DNA of 64,000 nt from NCBI GenBank assembly GCA_947168515.1, contig CAMVMF010000006.1, positions 1-64,000 on the forward strand, in the 5' to 3' direction. The stretch is from an uncultured Bacteroidales bacterium (GTDB taxonomy: Bacteria; Bacteroidota; Bacteroidia; Bacteroidales; P3). The notes under the pieces were generated by a model that saw nothing but the letters and a program-made list of their open reading frames with translations, was not told the DNA's origin and made no database searches. A program made the position numbers and the translations under genes. Numbering within the stretch: the stretch's first letter is position 1; the number at the start of each line of letters is the position of its first letter. Shown piece by piece: positions 10,401-18,189 of the stretch.

Positions 10401-11355
10401 CTTCCGGCAGGTCGGCAAAAATCTCCGCCATCTCCTCCGGGGTCTTCATCCACTCCTGCTTGGTGTAGTGCATTCGGTTGGGGTCGGCATAGTCCTTCTG
10501 CGTGGCCAGGCAAATCAGGTGGTCATGGGCCTCGCCATGGTCCTCCTCCACAAAATGCACGTCGTTGGTGCAGATGATCTTCACCCCGTTCTCGCGGGCC
10601 AGCCGCACCAGCACGGGATTGACTTTCTCCTGCAAAAGATAGGTGTCGCGGTTGCTGTTGGGCTTGTCCGTCTTGTGGCGCTGCAACTCTATGTAGTAGT
10701 CGTCGCCAAAAATACTCTTGAACCATTTTACCGCACGGTCGGCGCCCTCTATGTCGCCTTTCATAATCAGCTGGGGTATCTCGCCGCCCAAACAAGCCGA
10801 ACAGACAATAAGGCCCTCATGGTATTTCTCCAACACATTGTGGTCAATACGCGGACGGTTGTAGAAACCGTCGGTGTAGGCTATGGAAGCCAGTTTGCAC
10901 AACGAGTGGTAGCCCTGCTTGTTTTTGGCCAACAGAATCAAGTGGTAGCCACTGGAGTCCACAATGCGCTCACGCCCCGTTTCGGGGTTGACCTCTTTGA
11001 CATTCTTGTCCATGTCGTAGAGGGTGCGGCGGGCACAGTAGGCCTCTGTGCCGATGATAGGCTTAAAGATTTGTTTCTTCAACTCCTCAATCTGGTATTC
11101 GGCCTCCTGCTTCTCCTCGGGGGTGGCTCCGTCATTCTTCAGTATGGCCTCCTGCTCCTTTATCTTATCCTTCACCTTGCCATTCTCTTTGCCCACGGTG
11201 TCCACCAAATCCTTAATGCCGAACATATTGCCATGGTCGGTCAGCGCCATGGCATACATGCCGTTCTTCTTAGCTTTCTTAACCAAGTCGGGTACCTTGC
11301 TCATACCGTCGAGCATAGAGTAGTGCGAGTGGACGTGCAAATGCGTGAAATTCAT
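7465..11355 (-). CDS. dnaE: DNA polymerase III subunit alpha
   Basis: PHP domain [76 protein letters not shown]. Confidence 0.97.
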   Translation of the reverse strand: [1296 protein letters not shown]

Positions 11356-11466
11356 ACCAGTTAAAGAATAAATGAAACAAACTACTAAACTGCAAATATA
11401 CACAAAAAAAAGAGAATAGTGAAAAGTGAATCGACATTTTCAAGTGAATAGTTCTTAGTTTACCAA

Positions 11467-11678
11467 ATTCTCAATTCTCAATCCTCAATTCTCAATTCTC
11501 ATTCTCAATTCCCAACTCTCAATTCTCAATTCGAAAAACCCTCAACTCTCAACTCTTCCGCCTCGTCCACCCTTTTAGTTTTTAGTTTTTACCTTTTACC
11601 TTTAAAAAATTCCCAATTCTCAACTCTCAACTCTTCCGCCTCGTCCACCCTTTTAGTTTTTAGTTTTTACCTTTTACT
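11467..11678. repeat. intergenic composite repeat cluster (CTCAATT arrays plus family B core CCACCCTTTTAGTTTTTAGTTTTTACCTTTTAC, two copies about 78 bp apart)
   Basis: CTCAACTCTCAACTCTTCCGCCTCGTCCACCCTTTTAGTTTTTAGTTTTTACCTTTTAC present at about 11541 and 11619; reverse-complement B core also at about 62353. Confidence 0.85.
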
Positions 11679-11719
11679 TTTTTTGTGTATCTTTGCAACA
11701 TCAATACACAACACAAATC

Positions 11720-12682
11720 ATGAACAAAAAAATTGTATTTCAACTCCTTATCCTAGCATTACTCTTTGCCTCTTGTCGGCACGACACCATCAGCCCCGTC
11801 GCACAGGAGACCACACCGCCCATCCCCAACTATTCCAACACCTCCCAGTGGCACATCGTCGACCGCCAGGCTCCCGTCGATGTCTTCTACATCGTCTCCA
11901 CCGAGATAGGCGACTACAAACTCGACGGTTTCGACTGCCACTTCGCGCACACCTACCTCGACAGCCTCCGTCAGCCCCTGCTGGGCGAGATGGTCGGAGT
12001 CGACTCACTCCTCTCCGGCAGTCTCAATTTCTTCTCCCCCTTCTATCGGCAATGCTCCCTGCAGTCCTTTGCCTCCGACAGCCTTGTCGCAGCCCGCTGC
12101 CCGCTGGCCATGCGTGACATAGTGGATGCCTTCAACTACTACCTCCGCCACCTCAGCGGCGGCCGCCCCTTCATCTTGGCAGGCTTCAGCCAAGGCGGCA
12201 TGGCCGTGGTCGAAATACTGAGGCACCTCTCGCCCGAGGCACAGAAAAGGTTAGTGGCAGCCTATGTCATAGGATGGAAAGTCACCGAGGAAGACCTCAG
12301 TGCCGCTCCTTACCTGCGCCCCGCCCAAGACAGCTCCGACCTCGGCGTGGTGATCTGCTACAACACCGTGCGCAACGACTCCTGCGCCATCCCCCTCCTC
12401 AGCGACGGCAACCGCATGGCCATCAACCCCGTCAACTGGCGCACCGACTGCACCCCCGCCACCTTCACCACCTCCCTCGTGCCCGACAAACTCACCGTGG
12501 CCCTCGACACCACCTCACTCCTGCTCCACCTAAATGGCTACTCCCGCACTGACTACATCCTGCCCCTCTTCGGCCGAGAAGGCAACTACCACACCCTCGA
12601 AATCCCCCTCTACCAGGAGAGCCTCCGCCGCAACATGGCCCTCCGCGCCGAGCGGTACATCGAGCAGCACAAGACCCGATAG
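11720..12682 (+). CDS. lipoprotein, DUF3089-like alpha/beta hydrolase
   Basis: lipobox LLFASC; VDVFYIVSTEIGDY; nucleophile elbow-like ILAGFSQGGMAVVEIL. Confidence 0.7.
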   Translation: MNKKIVFQLLILALLFASCRHDTISPVAQETTPPIPNYSNTSQWHIVDRQAPVDVFYIVSTEIGDYKLDGFDCHFAHTYLDSLRQPLLGEMVGVDSLLSGSLNFFSPFYRQCSLQSFASDSLVAARCPLAMRDIVDAFNYYLRHLSGGRPFILAGFSQGGMAVVEILRHLSPEAQKRLVAAYVIGWKVTEEDLSAAPYLRPAQDSSDLGVVICYNTVRNDSCAIPLLSDGNRMAINPVNWRTDCTPATFTTSLVPDKLTVALDTTSLLLHLNGYSRTDYILPLFGREGNYHTLEIPLYQESLRRNMALRAERYIEQHKTR

Positions 12683-12708
12683 CACCCGCGCCCCCTTGGC
12701 CGTTAGAA

Positions 12709-12953
12709 ATTGAGAGTTGAGAATTGAGAATTGAGAATTGGGAATTAAGAATTGAGAATTGGCTTCCGCATCTGGATGATTCTCCTTTCTCCTTTCTCAA
12801 TTCTCAATTCAAAAAAGCCTCTTCCTTAAAATTGAGAATTGGGAATTAAGAATTGAGAATTGGCTTCCGCATCTGGATGATTCTCCTTTCTCCTTTCTCA
12901 ATTCTCAATTCAAAAAAGCCTCTTCCTTAAAATTGAGAATTGGGAATTAAGGG
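12709..12953. repeat. intergenic repeat family A, two tandem units of about 101 bp plus partial third
   Basis: GGAATTAAGAATTGAGAATTGGCTTCCGCATCTGGATGATTCTCCTTTCTCCTTTCTCAATTCTCAATTCAAAAAAGCCTCTTCCTTAAA repeated; cores at 12761-12785 and 12862-12886. Confidence 0.9.
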
Positions 12954-13151
12954 ATGTCGGGTCAAATAGCCGTACACCTCCCCCAATCTGTTGTAGGTCA
13001 CAGTATTCCTAACGACACTATCCATCGGGTTAAGGTACTCCTCCCTTTCTTCCAAAGCTACTTCCTGCCGCTCACTGCCGCCATTGCATGATACCAAGAA
13101 CAGCATCGCCATAAAAGCTGCCCACAAAAAAGATAACGCTTTAATATTCAT
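12927..13151 (-). CDS. small hypothetical lipoprotein whose C-terminus is encoded by the repeat
   Basis: MNIKALSFLWAAFMAMLFLVSC lipobox; promoter-like TATCTTTG (minus strand) near 13205; last residues IPNSQF derive from the repeat. Confidence 0.5.
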   Translation of the reverse strand: MNIKALSFLWAAFMAMLFLVSCNGGSERQEVALEEREEYLNPMDSVVRNTVTYNRLGEVYGYLTRHPLIPNSQF

Positions 13152-13277
13152 ACTGTAATTAATTCGATTAAACATATTGTATGCACCATCCGCAGTTGCA
13201 AAGATACGCTTTTTTCACCATACAGGAATAATTGCGTCTGAACTTATCGACAAGAAAATAGCGGAACGGCAACACCC

Positions 13278-15347
13278 TCACCCTAATCGTGCAACCTTTC
13301 GACTGAGCCGGACAAAAGCCTTGCTCTCTCGGGAGGTCTCGCCCATCAGCTTTTCAAACTCCTCGCTCGAAAGCTCGGTGTCGTTGAAGGCCGTCACTAA
13401 ACGCTCGTTCTCATCGTTGTTCCCTTCATCGGTCGTCTCCAATGCCTTGCCATTCTTCAGGCTCTCCTCCCTCAAAATCACATACGCTCTCAGACACTCC
13501 GGACAGATCTTTATCAACTTCTTGCAGATGGCCATGTTCGGGTTGCCTATCTGCGTGTTAATCTTGGCCTCCAGCAGCAGCTGCTTCTTGTCTATGCCCT
13601 TCCGGTCATCCGAATCGTTGGCCGCCATGATGATTTGCATGTCCATATCATAGGCATCTTCGTATCGAGCTAAGGCATACAGGGCACGCTCCTTGACAAA
13701 CATGGCCTCCAGGCAGGTCCTTCTACCCAGCACCAGGTCGGCAAAGCCGATGGCCTCCTCATACCGCTTCCCATACAGGCACAGCACCGCATTCAGAAAA
13801 TCGCACGTCATGTTGCTGTCCTTCAGCAGCTCCACATCTTCCGTCTCCCCCATCAGGCACTCGTCGTCCAGCATCACGTCAAACATCTTCTTCGCCAGCA
13901 GTGCCGCATTGCGGTAGTCGCCCTTGCGGCACTTCTCCACCACGTAAGTCAGGCAGGTGTGCGCTGCGCCGTCGTAGTCCTTGTTTTTTAGGCAACTGTA
14001 TATTCTTTCCCCAATCTCCATTTCGTCGTCTATCAGGGCAGCGTCGTTGTACGAGTTGGCAAAAGCCTTGATTTCAGGGTCTAGGATGATGTGTTGCCGC
14101 ATCAAGGGGTTGCTCAGCGTCAGTCCCTCCAACGAGCGCATCCGGCTGATGGCCACGTATGCCTGTCCCGATGTAAAGAGTCCGCGCTTGAGGTCGAAGT
14201 GCATGCGGTCGAAGGTCATGCCCTGCGACTTGTGGATGGTGATGGCCCATGCCAGCTTCAACGGGTATTGGGTGAAGGTGCCCACCACCTCCGACTTCAT
14301 CTGTTTTGTCTCTCGGTCATACACCCGCTCCTCGCTCTCCCACACGGTCTGCCCCACGTTCACCTCGGTGCCGTCCTTCAGGGTCACGGTGATGGTGTCC
14401 TCGCTCAGGCTCGACACTTTTGCAATTGTGCCGTTCACGCAGCTGCGCGAAATGTTCTTGCAGAAGATGACCTGTGCCCCTACTTTCAGCTTCAACTGCT
14501 CAGGTACGATGAAGTCCCTTGCGTTGAACTTGCCCGTCACCTTGCCTGTGTAACAAAACTCATCGCCCTCCAGCGCGGCCAATTTTTGCTCGTTCATCAG
14601 GTCTACGCGCTTGCGATAGGCCGATAGGATGACCGAGTAGTCCTCTGCATCGTCAGAGTAACTCACCTGCTGATTGATCAGCTGCAGGTCCTGCTGTGTA
14701 CATTCAGCAACACGCAGGTGGTTCAGCACCTCTAGGAAACGGCCGTCCCTCTGACGGTACACCGTACGGAACTCTATTTTGGGCAGGTTCATCCGCTTCA
14801 GCACATGGGCCTTGTAGAAGTAGGGCTTGCCCTTCTCCCACAGATGGCTGAGCATATCCTCGTCGGCGGGGTCTGCCACCACGGGCGGCAGCTGGAACAG
14901 GTCGCCCACAAACACCACCTGCTTGCCGCCAAAGGCCATGTGGGTGTCAAATGCTACGCGCAAGTAGCGGTCCATGCCGTCAACCATGTCGCACCGCACC
15001 ATCGACACTTCGTCCACGATGATAGTGTCGATATGCTGCAACAATTGCCGTTTCTCCTCCGACACCTTCATGATTGTCTTGGGTCCTATCACCTCAAAGG
15101 GGAAGCCGAAAAACGAGTGCATCGTCTGCCCACCCACATTGATGGCGGCAATGCCCGTCGGGGCCAGCACCAAGAAGTTCTTGGCTATCCGCTCCTGTAT
15201 CATCTTTATGAACGTGGACTTGCCCGTCCCCGCCTTACCCGTGATAAAGAGGCTGGTGTTGGTACTCTCAATCAGATTGAATGCCATCTGCTGGTCGGCA
15301 TCCATGGTGAACTCTTGCTGCATTTTGTTGTTGGTAGTTGTATTCAT
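13278..15347 (-). CDS. Pif1/RecD2-like AAA helicase
   Basis: Walker A LFITGKAGTGKSTFI, VLAPTGIAAINVGGQTMHSFF, DEVSMVRCDMVDGMD, VVFVGDLFQLPPV, LAWAITIHKSQGMTFDRMHFDL. Confidence 0.88.
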   Translation of the reverse strand: MNTTTNNKMQQEFTMDADQQMAFNLIESTNTSLFITGKAGTGKSTFIKMIQERIAKNFLVLAPTGIAAINVGGQTMHSFFGFPFEVIGPKTIMKVSEEKRQLLQHIDTIIVDEVSMVRCDMVDGMDRYLRVAFDTHMAFGGKQVVFVGDLFQLPPVVADPADEDMLSHLWEKGKPYFYKAHVLKRMNLPKIEFRTVYRQRDGRFLEVLNHLRVAECTQQDLQLINQQVSYSDDAEDYSVILSAYRKRVDLMNEQKLAALEGDEFCYTGKVTGKFNARDFIVPEQLKLKVGAQVIFCKNISRSCVNGTIAKVSSLSEDTITVTLKDGTEVNVGQTVWESEERVYDRETKQMKSEVVGTFTQYPLKLAWAITIHKSQGMTFDRMHFDLKRGLFTSGQAYVAISRMRSLEGLTLSNPLMRQHIILDPEIKAFANSYNDAALIDDEMEIGERIYSCLKNKDYDGAAHTCLTYVVEKCRKGDYRNAALLAKKMFDVMLDDECLMGETEDVELLKDSNMTCDFLNAVLCLYGKRYEEAIGFADLVLGRRTCLEAMFVKERALYALARYEDAYDMDMQIIMAANDSDDRKGIDKKQLLLEAKINTQIGNPNMAICKKLIKICPECLRAYVILREESLKNGKALETTDEGNNDENERLVTAFNDTELSSEEFEKLMGETSRESKAFVRLSRKVARLG

Positions 15348-15379
15348 ATCTTCTCTGGTTTGTTTTTTTTGCTTTATTG

Positions 15380-15425
15380 TTTCGGCTGCAAAAGTACACA
15401 GTAACCGCGCAACCTTTTTGCGCAG
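15380..15425 (-). promoter_or_regulatory. shared promoter module upstream of helicase
   Basis: minus strand CTGCGCAAAAAGGTTGCGCGGTTACTGTGTACTTTTGCAGCCGAAA; TTG -33 and TACTTTTG -7. Confidence 0.65.
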
Positions 15426-15461
15426 TCTGATTTCCACGATACATCACGGAGAAAAATAGCG

Positions 15462-15508
15462 ATTTTCGTACAGATAAACGATAATTTTTCGTTTATCTGT
15501 ACGAAAAT
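15462..15508 (+). promoter_or_regulatory. perfect 20-bp inverted repeat (putative AbiEi operator); -7 box TATATTTG follows at 15512-15519
   Basis: ATTTTCGTACAGATAAACGA-taatttt-TCGTTTATCTGTACGAAAAT immediately upstream of the AbiEi-like ORF. Confidence 0.85.
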
Positions 15509-15542
15509 TCGTATATTTGCAGCATTGAAAAAACTGTGACAA

Positions 15543-16172
15543 ATGACAAAACCCGCATTGAATCAAGTAGGTAACACTCCATTTACGACCGCTGTTCTAG
15601 CTTCTTTGTACCCAGAAACCCGTCAAATCAACGACAAAGCGCGCCGTATGGAGCAGGAGGGACATATCATCCGGCTCAAGCGCGGACTTTATGTGCGCAG
15701 TTCCGACGATGGAGCCACCATCATCCCCATGCTGATAGCCAACCACCTCTATGGTCCGTCGTATGTCAGCATGCATACTGCTTTGCGACATTATGGACTG
15801 ATTCCCGAACGGGTGTACGAAACCCAGTCGATGACCATCAAGCACAACCGCAGTTTCGACACACCGATTGGGCGCTTTTCCTTCCATTCGTGCCCACCGA
15901 ACTATTTCCCCCTTGGCATCAGACAGGAGTCGCAAGGCAACGACACCTACCTCATCGCCTCGCCCGAGAAGGCCTTGTGCGACCTGATTGTCAAAACTGC
16001 GGGGCTTATGGCCACCAGTATCAAGAGCCTCAACGGCTGGTTGGCTGAAGACCTGCGCTTCGACATGGACGCCCTCAACCAATTCGATGTGGCACTATTG
16101 GAGCAATGCGGCAAGCTGGCACCAGTGAAAAACAACTTGATAACCCTATTAATAAAACTGATACAACGATAA
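15543..16172 (+). CDS. type IV toxin-antitoxin AbiEi-family antitoxin domain protein
   Basis: INDKARRMEQEGHIIRLKRGLYV, IANHLYGPSYVSMHTALRHYGLIPERVYETQSMT, IASPEKALCDLIV. Confidence 0.85.
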   Translation: MTKPALNQVGNTPFTTAVLASLYPETRQINDKARRMEQEGHIIRLKRGLYVRSSDDGATIIPMLIANHLYGPSYVSMHTALRHYGLIPERVYETQSMTIKHNRSFDTPIGRFSFHSCPPNYFPLGIRQESQGNDTYLIASPEKALCDLIVKTAGLMATSIKSLNGWLAEDLRFDMDALNQFDVALLEQCGKLAPVKNNLITLLIKLIQR

Positions 16173-16439
16173 TACCCCACATTCTCGTCATCCAGAGCAA
16201 CGAATACAGCCTCTGGCAGACAAGAATGGTCTGGTGTAAATAATTGTCACCTTTTTTCACTATTGTTTTTTTGGGAGAGGATATATCACTGGAGCTATCA
16301 CCGGAAATTCATCGACTGGCTGCAAATGAACTATTACAGCACCTACTATTATTATTTGTTATTCAATGCTAGCATTAACATTCGTATATTCATGCATTTA
16401 TACATTCTCATATTTAGGCAATAACACCCACCTGATTTC

Positions 16440-16789
16440 CTATTCTATTACAACCCATCTGCCACTTCTATCATCACCCTCTCTTTTTAGTTTGCCATTT
16501 GCACGAAGATGTTTGATGTCTCGAGATATGGTTCTTGGAGTCACATGAAGTATATTAGCAAGATTATTCATCGTAACCGTAGGAGTAAGCCGCATCAGAC
16601 GTATAACCTCCTTTCGTCTCTTATCTGCTGCTTTCTCATCTGTGACATTTTCTATGACTTTTTCTATGACATTATCTGCAGCATTGCTTATAACATCAAT
16701 ATTATCAACCACTTTATCTGTAGAATTATCTATGACATCATCTGTGACACCTGGATTCCATACCTCACCTAAAGGAAGGATATGACCCT
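16440..16789 (-). pseudogene. C-terminal remnant of an ATP-binding AAA_4/AlbA_2-type regulator (D-rich linker plus wHTH), 5' end lost at the IS border
   Basis: open frame runs into the IS end (...PEGHILPLGEVWNPGVTDDVIDNSTDKVVDNIDVISNAADNVIEKVIENVTDEK) followed by wHTH MRLTPTVTMNNLANILHVTPRTISRDIKHL. Confidence 0.55.
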
Positions 16790-18103
16790 CAGGGCAAACG
16801 CATCATATTTCCAGTAGCGAGAACAGGTAATCGATACTCCAGCCTGCTTTTAGACGCTTTGTCACGAGACTTCCTTTGCCTTTGTCTCGCTTGAGTATAT
16901 TCAGCGAGAATTTTCTCACCAATGCGAAGTTTTCTGCAGCCATGCCGGCACGCTTGCGCTGACGGTCTTCGCCGAATGACATATCAAGCACCCAGTGTAG
17001 CGAGTTCTCCACGCCCCAGTGGCTGCGGATGTGCGATATGAAGTCCGTCTCGCTGCCGAGACTGCTTATGTACCAGCGCGTTTCAGTTGTCTCCTCTTTT
17101 GAGATGGCGTTCCACCTCACGGCAGTTATCTTCACTATGGACTGCAGACCTTTCCATCCATGGTTTTGGCGGATCCACTCCGTCGGCCTGTAGACTTTGC
17201 AGCTTCGGGTCTCCACTCGTCCGTGTCCCTTGTCCACCGACTCCGACACAGGCCGTTCCTCTTTTTCCATCAGTTCCACGTCCTGCAACAGGGTGCCCTG
17301 GTTGCCTTTGAGGGCCAGTATGTAGTCCGCACCGCCGTCGACTATCTTCTCGGCTATGGCTGTCTGCGTCCCCATCGCGTCTATGGTTATTATCGAGCCT
17401 TCGATACACAGCATATCCAGCAGTTCCGGTATGGCCGTAATCTCGTTGCTCTTGTCCCGTGTCTTGCGCTGCCCCAGGCAGATGCCGTTCTCCACGCTCC
17501 AGGCGTGGACGAGGTGGATGGCTGGATTGTCGTGGTATCCGTCGCGGCTGCCCCTGACCGTCTTGCCGTCTATGGCAATGACCTTTTCGGACGAGCCTTC
17601 CGGCTTCAGCCCTTCCGCCCACTCCAGAAACAACCGCTCGAACTGGCGGAACTTGATCGACTGGAACACCCTGTTTATGGTGTCATGCGACGGTATTCCG
17701 TTAGGAAGCCGCAGCCTTCTCTTCAGTGTCTGGAGGTGGTACTTGCCGAATTCCTCTATCGCCTCATAGCTCTCGGCACCACTGGTGACGGCGAGTACCG
17801 CCAGTATTACTATGTCGGCCAGCAGGTGCTTGCTCCTGCCTTTTACTCTCGGGTCGTGCAGCCGTGCTGCTGTTTCATATAAACTTGCCATAACAATTCT
17901 TGATGGTTATGGCTATATAACGAACATTATCTCAAAAATGTTACGTGCTGCCATACAAATAGTTATCAACAATCCACACGCAAACCTGCCCAGAAATGTT
18001 CATAACGTGTTTTTTTTAATTCTGAGACGGGACCACCTGTTGACAACGACGTCACATATGTTGATATTGTACTGATTTTTTAATCTTTCATGCGTTTGCC
18101 CTG
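16790..18103 (-). mobile_element. ISAs1-family insertion sequence
   Basis: 14-bp perfect terminal inverted repeats CAGGGCAAACGCAT (16790-16803) / ATGCGTTTGCCCTG (18090-18103) enclosing a DDE transposase; no obvious target duplication. Confidence 0.88.
16803..17891 (-). CDS. ISAs1 family transposase
   Basis: DPRVKGRSKHLLADIVILAVLAVTSGAESYEAIEEFGK, VIAIDGKTVRGSRD, ALKGNQGTLLQDV, HWGVENSLHWVLDMSFGEDRQRKR. Confidence 0.95.
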   Translation of the reverse strand: MASLYETAARLHDPRVKGRSKHLLADIVILAVLAVTSGAESYEAIEEFGKYHLQTLKRRLRLPNGIPSHDTINRVFQSIKFRQFERLFLEWAEGLKPEGSSEKVIAIDGKTVRGSRDGYHDNPAIHLVHAWSVENGICLGQRKTRDKSNEITAIPELLDMLCIEGSIITIDAMGTQTAIAEKIVDGGADYILALKGNQGTLLQDVELMEKEERPVSESVDKGHGRVETRSCKVYRPTEWIRQNHGWKGLQSIVKITAVRWNAISKEETTETRWYISSLGSETDFISHIRSHWGVENSLHWVLDMSFGEDRQRKRAGMAAENFALVRKFSLNILKRDKGKGSLVTKRLKAGWSIDYLFSLLEI

Positions 18104-18129
18104 CTCGGAGTGCAACCTTTTTTGTGCAC
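18104..18129 (-). promoter_or_regulatory. IS-truncated copy of the shared promoter module
   Basis: minus strand GTGCACAAAAAAGGTTGCACTCCGAG then IS end; matches 5' half of modules at 15380, 19472, 20141, 22033. Confidence 0.55.
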
Positions 18130-18140
18130 AAAACAAAAAA

Positions 18141-18166
18141 CACCAGTAAAAAACTGGCGTTTTTTC
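18141..18166. terminator. bidirectional Rho-independent terminator
   Basis: CACCAGT-aaaaa-ACTGGCG flanked by A-run and T-run, downstream of 18190 (-) gene. Confidence 0.7.
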
Positions 18167-18189
18167 TGTTTATTCTTTTCGGAATAATA

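Noticed and set aside
9550-11364. 604-aa plus-strand ORF
   Set aside because: Antisense shadow of dnaE; dnaE motifs on the minus strand are unambiguous.
16781-18113. Target site duplication for the ISAs1 element
   Set aside because: Flanks (TATGACCCT and CTCGGAGTG) do not match; no duplication claimed.
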